From NCBI RefSeq assembly GCF_037975245.1, contig NC_092573.1:24271265-24335264 (forward strand): DNA of 64,000 nucleotides, in the 5' to 3' direction. A model generated the notes under the pieces. That model was not told the DNA's origin. It worked only from the letters and a program-made list of their open reading frames with translations, and ran no database searches. The stretch comes from Apostichopus japonicus (Eukaryota; Echinodermata; Holothuroidea; Aspidochirotida; Stichopodidae). The position numbers and the translations under genes were made by a program. Of the stretch, positions 14,774 through 34,441 are shown piece after piece (positions within the stretch are counted from its first letter, which is position 1; each line of letters opens with the position of its first letter).

Positions 14774-16202
14774 CAGTATATGTACGCAGGTAGAAATATA
14801 TAAATTAAATAGGGTACCAATGAGAAGACAAGTATGGCAAAAATAACTAAATCCTTTTCGAATGTTTTATGTAGCAATGTACCTTATATGTTGTATAAGG
14901 TACGTATAGTCAAGCGCGTCCAGCATATATATGCCACACAGTACACACAGTCAACTAAGTTGCCCTACATATGCATATAATCAATGCTGGGTAATTATTG
15001 TTGACTTGATACAACGCATCGTTTGATGAAGTGAACCGCGTCTTCATTAGGGTTTAGGGACTGAAAACAAGTTTGCTTCACACCTCTGACAAAGGGGGAT
15101 TAAGATGTGGTGGGTAGTATACCAACGCTCATGAGAGTATATTTAATGGCTCAATGACGGCATGCAATAAATCTGCAAATGAAGGTTAATTTGGATTCGG
15201 GGAATGCGTGCTGACGGGGATAAATATATCGATCCCTGGGTTGTAACCTCGGCCTTCCCCTCTTCGTCAGATCTGAATATATATAGTGTATATACGATAG
15301 TTATGTGACTATGATGATGTTGCCCTGCAGTAAATTTAAGTCATATTTATCTCTCCAGTCGATATCAAACACAGTAATCATCAACTGTTAAATTTCGGAG
15401 CCAGTAATCGTGCCAAAACTTTGTCTGTGGTAGGACCCATACTATACTTATACACAAGACAAATAAATGCAATATCATACTACCAAGCCACGACCTGAGT
15501 GACGCCGGAGTCTTCGTAGGCCAGTTACTTGACAGCGCTAGATATCTCTGATTATATTTCACTATGATATTATATAACTTATGACAAATTCAAGTCTCCA
15601 CTGTGTAGCAACAGTCAATACTAGAATATATATCGCATCAGTGGCGTAGGAAGGTACTCTGAGTGTGGGGGGCTGAAGACTGATGGCCGGCCTGGGGGAG
15701 GGTTCTAAGGGGAGGGGGTGTGCCCCTCCCCTTTGGAATTTTTTTGCATTTCCAGGTGGCCTCAGATGCAATTTGGTGCAATATAGCACACTTCAACACC
15801 CACTCCATTTTGTAAATAATTTTGCATTTTCACCTGGCCTTAGATGCAATTTGGTGCTCCAAAATGAGATTTTTTTCTCATTTGGAAATGAAAAAGGGGT
15901 TTTCTGACTTGCGAAGCGGGGGGGGGGGGGGCGGAATGATACTTCCGCTCCCCCCCATATTTTTCACTGGCCCCCCGGTTCCTACGCCCTTGTATCGCAT
16001 ATACTTTCAATGCATTCGGAATCCTTGTCACAAACATGTTTTTATTTGCAACAATGGGTAGGATCAAAATGCCCTCGACGGTGCGTACGCTACTCCGTAA
16101 AACGTGACGGATCTCCCACCTCAGATTCCATGGCAAAACATACTTCGGACTATATCGGGGAAGTTCGTAATTTTCCGGTTACACGGTTCACTCGCATACA
16201 AA
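14774..16202. promoter_or_regulatory. divergent promoter region between THAP exon and ATP5F1A
   Basis: The THAP gene and ATP5F1A point away from each other across about 1.4 kb, so both promoters should lie here. I see no convincing TATA box. The region is interrupted by a hAT MITE at 15639-15992. Confidence 0.45.
15639..15992. mobile_element. hAT-type MITE, 354 bp, with intact target-site duplication
   Basis: The ends are CAGTGGCGTAGGAA and, inverted, CAAGGGCGTAGGAA (12 of 14 match). Identical 8-bp repeats TATCGCAT flank it at 15631-15638 and 15993-16000, as expected for hAT. The interior is G/C-homopolymer rich and contains a diverged internal duplication (GATGCAATTTGGTGC at about 15766 and 15842). 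There is no coding capacity. It lies 0.2 kb upstream of the ATP5F1A start codon. Confidence 0.9.
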
Positions 16203-23177
<6,975 letters not shown>

Positions 23178-24560
23178 AAATAGTTTGTTCTAGGAACATA
23201 ACCAATTTAACAAAGTCTTTTCCTTTGACTTTTGTCTCTACCATTTAAACCAGATTGCTGGTCAACCTTAAAAGAGTATTTTAACCTGAAACCTTTGAAG
23301 ATTAGGCTTTCTGTTCAATTATGAAAGCCCAAATGTTGCAGGTTATAACAAACTTCAAATGCTTTCAATGGCCTGTGATGTGACCAATTTATTGTTTTCA
23401 CAAATGATGTAGACAAAAGTCAAGTAAAAACTTTTATGATGATATTATATTTTGAAGCTTATTGAAAGTGTTGTTTTGTTGATATATGAACGATGGAACT
23501 CCAATGGAGGATATTGTTACTAGTTGAAAAATTGAAAGCTTCAAAAGGAAAGCATATTGCTCTATAAAGAGTGAGTTTGCTCTATAAAGAGTGAAGCTAT
23601 GAAAAGAAAATACATGTCTAACAAAAGAAATACATGTCTATCAAAAGAAATTATTCATGACTTTATTTTTTTTGTCTCCAGTGTTGGATACATGACACCT
23701 AAATCAGAAAACTACTTCTTACTCACAAGGAAATGATGTCCAGATACCTTGTTGATTACCTTTCCAGTATAATCCTTTACTCAATAGTTGTTACCTCATC
23801 TGCTTAATAACGTTTGATACACAGAGAGGACAGGTCTAATGCATACATATAGACAGCACCATTCTAGAGTGAACTTCCAAATGGGTGATCTGTCGGCCTT
23901 TGGGTCCCAGTCATATGTTCTTCGAGAGTGGAGACCTGGATCTCATCTTTTGTGTTTTCTTCGTTTGATATCCTTCCTGTGTGATTAGAGAAACCCATGG
24001 TAAACTGATACATTTAGTTAATACATAATTTAGAAAATCTAATGAACTGATATTCTCCATCCAATTTTACTAAACTTGGACTATTTGTTACAAAAGCTGT
24101 CACCATTCATCATTAGCTACTAAGTTAGCTACCACCAACTTCCACTGGAGACAAGGATATAACACATTCACATGATTAGTATGAGAAGTATCCATGCTTC
24201 CTATCTTGAGATATGTGTTTTACAAGGTTTTGAGTGTCTGACCTCGGATGACCTTTTACCTCCACCAAAACTAATAGGGCTTTTCTAGTCTTTTCTAGTT
24301 TTTCTTGTCATCAAAACCAACAATTAGTTGTGAGTAAACAGGTTCAGTCTTGGAATATCTTGATGTACACTGCCAGAATGACCTCAGGCCTGTGAAACGA
24401 AGTTAAACCAGTCTTGATGTCCTAGTTCAATATCTTACGAACAGTAGTTTCCAGAAACTTGAAATCCAATGGAATCACTACTTCCTGTGGCTGTACAGAA
24501 TTTTTTGTACAACACAAATACAAGTTTAGGAAACAGCACCAAAGTATTTTGTTTACTTTC
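23178..24560. other. 3' flanks of convergent ATP5F1A and DDX59
   Basis: No gene is seen between the two stop codons. A TTTATT at 23662-23667 (AATAAA on the - strand) could end DDX59 transcripts. If so, the 3' UTR would be about 0.9 kb and would approach the ATP5F1A 3' end. Confidence 0.45.
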
Positions 24561-27500
24561 TTACCAATTTTTGGAATCACTTCTCTTAGCATGGCTCTTC
24601 CTTCCTCTATTTTGGTGTTCTTCTCTTTGTAAATGGAGGAATGGAGAGTTAATCAATTCGCTGGGCAATGTAACCCCTAGTGGTTTCAAGGTCTTCTGTA
24701 ACTCTAGGAAAAGTTGTGAAATCATTGCTAAGGAAATATCGGACATATATATACATAAAGTACACATGAATAAGGGTATACATCTAATAAATACTTCCAT
24801 ATTTTGTCTCCCCATTCCTTACCACTCCCAAACACTACATGTGCACAAGAAGAAAAGCTGCCAATGATGAGTGATCCAACATATTCAATCAATTACATTT
24901 TTGGTTAGTAAAAATCCTTTCCCATCTCACGAATCTGGCATTCTTTCCTCAACGCCTCCACTCCATCTACTACCTGGATAAACAGAATTACAGTATGTGA
25001 TCTATATTTGTTATAAAAGGATATTTTTGCTTCCGTTGTTGATGAAACTGATTGCTGTGCCTTTAGTTCCTAGTCTACCAGTTCTTCCAATCTGTTAAGA
25101 AAAAAATTAAAAAGATTTAAAAACCTGGATATGATTGAATATGCATGTAGTCATGATTGTGTGGTGATGTTATTGGTCAAATCAAATTGTAAGAGGGCTA
25201 CAAACAAAAGAGGATCATGCTGAGAACAGCATGTTTTAGATCATAAAGGCACTGCACAGGATATAACTGTTGATATGGGTTAGGAAAAACATTTCATTAG
25301 AGCCATTGACCTGACCGTCCCCTCCCCCTCCCCCATATACTGATTCTTGTCCTTCAGTACAATATCCAGAGAACTACAAACAGAAAGCTACCGTGACAGA
25401 ATTACGATTTGTCAAGGTGAATTGACTCACCTGGTGTATGTATTCCTCGACACTGGCCGACATATCAAAGTTGATAACTAATTTAACTTTTGGAAGATCC
25501 AATCCCCTCCCTAGTACAGCAGTGGATACAAGAACTGGGAGAAGACCCTCCCGAAAGGAATGCAGCACACTGGTCCGTTCCGCTTGTCTTTTGTCGCTGT
25601 GTAAGGCCGCCACATCCAGACCAAACACCTGGTTTTTATTACAGAACAAAATGAAGAGTATCCAATTAGTTTCTGAACCGTGTGGATATTCATTAAACAA
25701 AAAAGTTCTTTTAAGATTCATGCTTGACAAAAGTAACATTTCGATTAACATTAAGATTCTGTAGCAGGTGCATTTCACTGAATAAAACTGAAATACTGTT
25801 GTACCCAACTTAGCAACTATTACATTCCTCATACAACTTCTCAGAGTAAGTTAATAAACCACATGAAAGCAAAACTGTAACTTGGTAGTTTGGACTGTGA
25901 GGCCACCATCATATCATAGATATATCATAGACCATCATCATATCATAGACCATCATTATATCATACACCATCATCATATCATAGACCATCATATCATAGA
26001 CCATCATCATTGACATATCATAGACCATCAACATAGACATATCATACACCATCATCATACATAGATCATCATGTTATAGACTATCATATCATAGACATAT
26101 AATAGACCATCATCATAGACATATCATAGACCATCATATCATAGACCATCATCATATCATAGACCATCATATCATAGATGTATCATAGACCAACATCATA
26201 TCATAGACCATCATCATATCATGAATCATCATGATATCATAGACATATCATAGATCATCATCATATCATAGACCATCATCATCATATCATAGACCATCAT
26301 CATATCATAGACCATCATCATATCATAGACCATCATCATGATATCATAGACATATCATAGATCATCATCATATCATAGACCATCATCATCATATCATACA
26401 CCATCATCATACCATAGACATATCATCATGTTATAGACTATCATGTTATAGACTATCATATCATAGACATATCATAGATCATCATATCATAGACCATCAT
26501 CATATCATAGATCATCATATCATAGACATATCATAATGTTATAGACTATCATATCATAGACCACCATCATATCATAGACATATCATAGACCATCATATCA
26601 TTGATCATCATGTCATAGACATATCATAGACCATTATCATATCATAGATCATCATCATATCATAGACATCATAGATCATCATATCATAGACATTGAGGAA
26701 GGCAGTGATTTCTAGCATAGCACTTTCCTCTCACTCACCTTTTCAATGGCCTCTGCCAGTAAATCAGCACCGATCTTGGAATCAACAAAGATCAGGACGG
26801 GAGGACTGAAAAGCAAGAAAATGAATCAAGCCTTATGTCTGATTTGTTTTGTGACCCTTACATTCATGTGTGCACGTGCGAATGCATTATTTGTCTCTTT
26901 ACATTCACCAAATCTCATGAAGGGAAATTAAGATCGTATAATTTTAAATAAATAAATATGAAAAACACAACCTCCACCCCCCCCCCCCCCTTGAAATCCT
27001 GCACATGCCACTCGAGCACACTAAACCCCATAGAACACTTGGTGATATATGACTTCATTCTAATATTGAATCTTCCCAATTCTTTCTAATGATATGGTTG
27101 AAACTGGGCATTTTGAATAAATGTATACAAAAAAAAAAAGAAGTATTTTATTGTGATAGAAATGAAGATTGAACAAGACTTCTATGCTTTTTAGTTAATT
27201 TCTTACCAGTAATGCTTTGGGTCTTCTAGAAGGTTAAACAGCATTTTCTTTTTGGATGGTTCTTCAACCCAGAGAATAATCTGTTTTACTGAAGAGCAAG
27301 GAGTGCTTGGCTGCAGCAAATATACAACAAAATATGTGTTACCACCTGGGAAACCTCAGAATATGCTAGAAAGATCTAAAGTGGTCATCCAAGAACAATC
27401 AATTGCCACATTGTCAAGACACATCAGCTCAAATATTTGAAATAAATCTGTACTTTTGATTGATGCAGTAATTCGCCAAGCAGAATGTAAAACTTTACAC

Positions 27501-30500
27501 ACAAAGGACCTAAATATCCCTGCAATAAATACCTACCTCAATAAGACTGTCTTACTTTTATTTGCACTGCTATATAGTTTTGTGTTTGTTTGATCTTAAT
27601 TACTTTGGGTTATTTGGGATAGACATGAAAAACAAGTTTTATAAATAATTTAATGACATACCAACAAATATAACGGTTTGGAAAACCTGAGTATGTCACA
27701 GCTTGAACAAAGAAGATCCACACACTTACCAACTGAATATGATAAACCTGTTCACATTGTAAATTGAAATGATTATAACCATGCACTTACAGTGCCAACT
27801 GACACAAAAATCGGATCTGAAAGCATCTCCTGAGCGATTTTCTCGATGGATGAAGGTATTGTGGCAGAGAATAGCATTGTCTGGTGGGTTTCCGGTAATT
27901 GACTTTGAATTATGTTAACCTGGAAACAGAATGAGTAATGTCATGATTTTATTATACACGTCTGTAACCTATGTATGGGAAGATCAGCATACATAAAACT
28001 GTCCATCACGGTTACTAAGGGATAGGTGGATTTCCGCACACATACCTTATCTCTGGATAATATGGAAATATATATATCAGATACATCATAAGAAACAGAG
28101 ACCAGCACATACACACTAACATAGAGACCATCTTATTAACAGTCTAACACATACAGAATGTCAAACATTAACTGCTACAAACCTGCTCTTGGAAGCCATC
28201 TTGTAAGAGTGAGTCGACTTCATCAATCACCAATAGTTTAATTGATGAGAGAGACAAACCTAGGAAAGAGAGAAAAGAGAGAAGTCCTGATGACATAACT
28301 AACCACTTGGAACACGGACTGAAACAACATCTTACTTTCCACTTTCCATTCAAGTTATCTTCTTCAGCACTTGCACATAAGTACAATGCAATAATCCCCT
28401 TCCCCTAACCCCTAGTCTCCTTCCCAACCCCACTCTCCTTCCCCCAACTCCCACTGTCCTTCCCACCCCCACCACTTAAAGGATTGGATCTACTGCAAGG
28501 AGTGCCCCCAAAAATCATAAATAAAGGCTAAATAAAATGCTCTGGCCAAAATTCTGAGACCATGACTGAAGCAGTCTCCCAGTAGAAAGAATCAGTTCCC
28601 CCTTGTGTCTGCTGCTGTAGTTCTCTAGCTATGCACTCTTCGATTAGGTCATTACAAAATAATCCTACGCTGAATTATCTCCCTTTACCAATAGTTGTGA
28701 TATCAGAATGTGGGGATTTACATTAGATATCTCGCACAAAAGATGTTGTACACTTTTTAATGAACCGTCTTAAAATAGGATGTCTGGATATTGAATGCGG
28801 TATAAGAAGATGTCTGGACTGCTTTTGTGATTGATCATTTTTCTCACAAAATGCCTGCAAGTGTAAGCACAATGAAGTCACCAGTTTATGACTCACCACT
28901 TTGATTCAATACCTGCAACAGTCTCCCTGGAGTTGCTATGATAACCTGAAATTTGAAGGAAAACATAAATAACAGTACTGAAACTTATTAGTCTAACTAT
29001 GCACAAGGTCTACTTTCGAAAAAATGTCAACATATTTTCCGCTGAGCTGTATCTTATACTTCCGTGGCTTCGTTCAGGCGACAACTGAAAAAGTACTATG
29101 AAAGCCTTTATTGATTGTATCCGTTGTAAGGGGTGGGAGTTGGTGGTGGTGGTGAGGGGTAGTGTTACAGGTCTTATATGTTAAGGTTATCTATTTTTTG
29201 GGGGGGGGGGAGTAGTTCTTTTATAGGTGTTAAGATTATCTATTTTCTTTGATGGGAGTACTCTATTTCGATTAAGCCCAAAAGGGTTTCTTAGTTTACT
29301 TCCTTTCACATTTTTTACTTATTTGCATTTCTATTGTCTTGTTCACCTCGTTATACAATGTGATGAAACAAATAATTAATAAAATTAATAAAAAGCTACC
29401 TTGTGTGTCAGATATGAACATTATATTAACTTGAAGCTTTAATGACCTTTTGATGACCTCTCACCTGTTTATTTTGATTAGAAACTTTAGAAAATATCAA
29501 CTCAAAAAGCTTCCTTTGTGACAAGACATAATATCAGATCATGTGAATATCATATTAATTTTATGCTTTAATGACCTTTTCATGACCTCTCACCTGTATT
29601 TTTTGTTTAAGTCTGTGTAACTGTGGAGGCATGGGCATTCCACCAATCAACAGCGCTGTCCTCATGTTTGGTATACCTAGACACGAATTAAGAAATGCAA
29701 AGAAGAATCAGGCACCAGTAGTGAATTTTCTTCTTGAATAAAATTGTTTCACAAACTTTAATAGTAAGGCATCAAGTGTCAAGATAACCTGACATTTTGT
29801 GTTCCTTTTATGAATATGGGTTATGCAGAATTTATCATATCTGCCTAAATTATAAACTTTTATTATAGATGAGTTGTCTAAAATCGGAAGATCTTTGTGC
29901 AAAGAAACTGAAATTTATTGTCAACACATAGCATATTAAACTGTCCAAGGAAACTAAGAGAGTTAAGTCCAACTCTTGTTTTCAGAAATTGTAATACAAT
30001 AATACATTGCTTCATTGAGACATTTCATTGCAAATGGATGACTTTATCCATAAATTAACTTTGATGCTTTACTTCCCCAAATAAATTTTGTATTGATGCA
30101 GGCTTCTTCTTGATAACATTTTCATTTTATAAAAATTTGTATCATAGCTACACTAAATACTCATTTGTCACTGCAGTATCACAATCGTACAAAAAACATA
30201 AATTGTTTCTTAAAAAAGCAAGAGAAACATTCATATTTTAAACTGTGCTGTATGAAAGTCTACAGTACTGCCTGACAGAATTCTTTGAAATATTCATAAC
30301 CATCTTCAACAAACAAGAAATGATATCCTTTTGCAAATTTTTTAACTTAATATTTACTTAACATCAAAGGTTTAATAGGGCACTGAACTATTTTCGTCAC
30401 GGGGAGATTTCTTACCCTGCATGAACGACTTTGACTGATCTTCGATCTGGTCAGCCAGTTCTCTGGTCGGTGTCACAATTAAGATGACCGGTCCGATGGT

Positions 30501-32843
30501 AGGGTCAAGAGATGCTTGGGACTTTATCACATGTAGGATGCTTGGTATGACAAAAGATGCAGCTGCCAGGGTATTGAAAACAAGACTTGTTGGAATGGAA
30601 CATCGCTTCATAGATCTCTCATTATATGGTGTTTTATTTTATCAATGGATTCACTTTAGGATTACAAGTTTGGACATTTCTGAGAAATAACTATTTGAAT
30701 CAAAAGTGCCTAAAGGGAAAATCTCAAACATTTTAAAGGGAAAAAGGGACACATTGAGCAACATTGTACACATGATAAAATAGTCAACTTACTCTTTCCA
30801 GAACTGGTCTGAGCACAAACCATCAAATCGCGACCTTTCAATGCAGCTGGTATGACCTGCATCTGAACTGGTGTTGGAGTTAGGTAATTGGCATTTTTTA
30901 AGTTTTGAAGCACTGAAAATGAAAAAAACAGAAGAGAAAAATTAGAAATCTTCTGGAAACAAGTATCAGATATATAGTTATGAAAAATAATACAATATCA
31001 TTTAATGCTACTGTACACAGGGAGAGGCTGACCAAATAAGCAAGCAGTGATAACACCAAACATTCCAAAATGTCCAAAATGGGATAACATAGGCCTTGGC
31101 AATTTCAAGCCAAGGAAGTTAGCTATGTAGTATGTACTGAAAGTACATGATCTTACATTAACATTGTCATGCATAGCCTAGGTATACATTTGTCCATATC
31201 CCAGAGCAAGTTCTGTTTTACAAATAATTTTGCAGCAGATTTCCTTTCAAATTAATCGCTGAGATTCTAGCAGTCAGTACGAGCTTAGTTATAATATTAG
31301 AGAAACAGCAAGGTCATTTGGGGCCAACCCATCACCCATGCAAATCTGCTGGCATTGCTGAGAGGTGAAAACTAGCCCCGAGTCGTGGTCATTTGAAGAG
31401 ATCATACAATGCAATGCATACTTCAAGAACTACGGCATATTTTTCATAACAGGTTCTTACATATTGAGGGTAGAAACAGCTGCTCGAATGAAAGTACAGG
31501 CCTGGGGACGTCTAAACCTTCGACGAAAATATCAAACTGTGCTCTGACATCCTGCACCTGTTCCCTGGTTAGTCGAGATATTTCAAGACATTCCGTGTAG
31601 AAGTACGATTGCACAATCTCATCTGGCTGATCCTCAGCTATTTGCTCATCCTCTCTGGTCAGCCCTGCCAGCTGCAATGGTGAAATAAAAATGTGTTAAA
31701 CTGTGTAATGTTAAATAATTTTGCAAATAAATCTCAAAAACTTGTTGAAGCTTGTTCAGGGCAAATTTTAATAGTCGTCAGGTTTTTCTGAGATGATCAA
31801 ATTTCTGTTCGGACGACCAAAATAAGTTTTTGAAGCTGTCGGATGTACAACTAGTTGTTGACATCAAACTCAGGTCGAACTGTTATTTAATATCCCCAAA
31901 TAAGGCAAAATGGTAGGTTAGAACTTATCCAGACTCAGCAATGGTGTTTACATTAAAAACAAATGCCTTAGTGATTTCCAAAGATGTTGGTTAACTTGGT
32001 TTACAGTGGGTCAAACCTACCCGGTCTAATAATTTTGTTCCCATATACATTCAAAGTGGACTACAATACAATACTTGCTCTTAGAGTGTAAACAGACAAA
32101 TTGAGGGCAGAGTGCCACTTTTTCAATGATGTGATCCAATTTATCTCTGTTAACAGATAAATTTATCCTTAAGATATGACCAAAATATCTGTCTTCCAAA
32201 CTCTCACCTCAACTTCATCACCTCGTTCACATTTCATTCTCGTCAAATTTCTCGCTTTGCATTCCAGACTACAGACATCAGCTTCTGTCTTGTCACAGAT
32301 ATACTCTCCATATCGACCGCAGATGACACAAATGGGTTCTCCATCCTGCGGCCATCTTTGATTCTTGCTGTAAGACACAATCGGTTCTGCATTGCTTGTG
32401 GAGTCTTCACACAGTTCTTTTTCAGCAGAAATCTTTGATATGGAAGGAACTCGTTCTTCCACTTCTTGCTGATCTTTAACATCCTGTGATTCTGATTCCA
32501 CAGGATCATTGCTACCGTCTTTCTTAATCTGAAGTGGTGTGCTATTAGAGGAACCAACCTCTTCTATAGGTGAACTTTCTATTGCTTTCTTAACATTGAC
32601 ATTTGATAATTGAGTGGTGGTCTTGTCTCCATCTGTTTCATCACTTTTACAGAGATCAGATTTCTGTCTTGCATCTTTATCAGTTGTCAGTTGGCTTCTA
32701 TGAACATCTTCTTCCTTTACCTTAGCATCCGGGGGATGGTTGGCAGTTTTGTTGAGGGGTTCCTGAGGGGTAACATTAGCTCTTTTCTTAGGCAGAATTC
32801 TCTTCGATGGGATCTTTTTGGAAACTGATCTTGGCAAAAACAT
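24561..32843 (-). CDS. DDX59: DEAD-box helicase DDX59 with zf-HIT finger
   Basis: Thirteen coding exons: 32843-32208, 31671-31461, 30912-30793, 30562-30416, 29676-29594, 28945-28897, 28259-28183, 27919-27791, 27310-27207, 26805-26739, 25628-25431, 25091-25025, 24715-24561. They total 2043 nt, 680 residues (human 619). The start MFLPRS aligns with human MFVPRS; a CAG acceptor eight bases before it implies a 5' non-coding exon. The zf-HIT finger ([18 protein letters not shown], then CSLEC) lies near 168-200. Helicase motifs in order: Q region PTPVQMQ, motif I AQTSSGKT, PTRELA, TPGR, motif II DEVD, motif III SAT, motif V LGRGLD, motif VI HQIGRTGR. Motif II is DEVD rather than DEAD. The last intron is U12-type with AT-AC ends; others are GT-AG. 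DDX59 is an RNA helicase linked in people to ciliary/Hedgehog signalling. The N-terminal 160 residues are longer than in human, acidic and low-complexity. Confidence 0.97.
24716..25024 (-). other. DDX59: U12-type AT-AC intron of DDX59 (minor spliceosome)
   Basis: On the - strand exon 12 ends GCAAAA and the intron opens with ATATCCTTTT, the exact U12 5' splice-site consensus. It closes at TTTCAC (24716), with TTTCCTTAGC as branch site whose A is 13 bases before the end, the usual spacing. No GT donor keeps the frame, because reading through meets a stop after NILL. Joining at AT-AC gives NGSKKLFLELQK, in register with human NNSKRLFWDIAK. Length is 309 bases. Confidence 0.9.
25905..26693. repeat. 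minisatellite in DDX59 intron 10
   Basis: About 790 bases are built of variants of a roughly 15-base unit, CATCATATCATAGAC, interspersed with ATATCATAGAC sub-units. Exons on both sides (26739 and 25628) are intact. Confidence 0.95.
29455..29610 (-). repeat. tandem duplication covering the DDX59 exon 5 splice donor
   Basis: On the - strand, the donor ACAG/GTGAGAGGTCAT at 29594 is repeated 129 bases downstream at 29465, together with the following GAAAAGGTCATTAAAGC-like sequence. Using the second donor would add an in-frame stop, so the upstream one is the functional site. Confidence 0.7.
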
Positions 32844-34290
32844 CTCTCCATCTGTGAAGTAAAAATAAATCCATCAATGCAATGTATTAGAAGTCCTCTG
32901 TCTAAACAGGAGTAGGCTATTACTGGTAACTTTCAACACATTCTAAACATTATTGAATATAGGGACAAGTGTTAATGATAAATTTGTGATAGTAAGCACA
33001 TAAATATTGATTTAAAGGATAGCGGTGATGACTCTCTCACTGATTTTGGTCAGTGGTTTAGTTCTATCCTGTAGCAATATGATTTCATGGATGTTTTGAA
33101 CTGGTTTTGCCAGAAATATAAGAATTATACTTGTAAAAGTCAGGATTCAACTGCTTGAATTTAGGAAAAAAACTTCCCTAAACTTCGTGCATGCATTTAA
33201 GTTCACTGTATGATTCTGCTAGAGTAATCCACGAAAGTGTCTCAAAATGCAAAACTGACGTTTTCTTGTTTCACTGTGCCATCTTTGGCCGTTTCCATTA
33301 AGGCTTTGTAACTTAAACTTGTGAATGGAAAGTTACAACAACTGACTAACGAACACTGCAACAACAGTGTCTATCGGTGCAGCTGCAAATATACTGTAAC
33401 ACAGTACGAGAATGTAGGGGACATGGAAAGTCAAAGAAAAACAAAACAAAGAGATTAAGAAACTTCCACAGAATAACTCCAAATTAACCTTTCAGGACCT
33501 GAGAACCAGCCAGAATAAGTTTCTTAGCAAATGCACTAAATTTTGCATAGCCCCACAATAGTTTTGTTGTAGACTGAGAGGTAATCAAAAATAGGAAGTT
33601 CATGACTGTTTATCCTTCTAACCAACTATGATGACATACTTAAGTTGTTTACCTTACTATAAACATATGTTACTTAAACAAGTTAAAGTCAGTGTGATGT
33701 GAATATAACAAGTTGTATGTAATTGTAAAGCTTAGCCGGGCTCCCCACTAACCCACATGATCCTACCAGTACTAGTCCAATACCATTCATTCTTTACCTC
33801 AAATGTAAATCAAAAGGGACCACTGGGTATATAGCAATATGCGGACTTAAGGATGTCAATAAGAGCTGCCTGACGTTTCTTCTTATATAAATTTTCTGTG
33901 GCATAAAGATAGGAGCGACTGTTACTTGTACTGCTGGTAACGTTAGGCCCACTGATCTGTATAGATCAGTGGTTAGGCCTAGTATTACATTATACTTTAT
34001 TTCGTTAAACTAGGCCTAAGTACTAGTAGTAGTGCTAGGCATAGTACTTTCGTCAACACTTCACACCGTAAGTTATATGATATAAAGTCAATGATATTAC
34101 GTGAAGATTTTTTAGATGAAACGAACAGAAAATGTAAGTGATGAAAGACGGAAGAGCCAAGTTTTCAAATTTGGTCTGACTTTAAGACTCGGACATTGTT
34201 TACTGAACGACTGTTTACTGAACGTCTGTACTGTTGATGGCGCACTGAACTTCTACACTTCGAGTTGACGTCGTAGTGTAAAACAAACTT
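32844..34290. other. 5' flank of DDX59
   Basis: No coding exon is seen. A 5' non-coding exon and the promoter of DDX59 should lie here or just beyond, since the coding exon begins with an acceptor at 32852. A short duplication, GTTTACTGAACG, occurs at about 34198-34228. The palindrome arm starts at about 34291. Confidence 0.45.
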
Positions 34291-34441
34291 GTTTCGTCAA
34301 ACGTAAACCGCGCCCTATACTATGTCCAGTTGCTTCTTTTCACCTGGCTAAGTTATGTAACCGCTGTGGTGATTGCTTATTACTGGTCTACCAGCATCTC
34401 CAGAACTGTTATTCGAGACGATTTTCCCCATAACATGTTTG

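Noticed and set aside
24728..24735. TTTCCTTAG as a normal AG acceptor for the last DDX59 exon
   Set aside because: Starting the exon there breaks alignment with human DDX59 and has no matching GT donor in phase; it fits better as the U12 branch site.
25905..26693. CRISPR-like array
   Set aside because: Units are contiguous and variable without unique spacers, inside a eukaryotic intron; it is a minisatellite.
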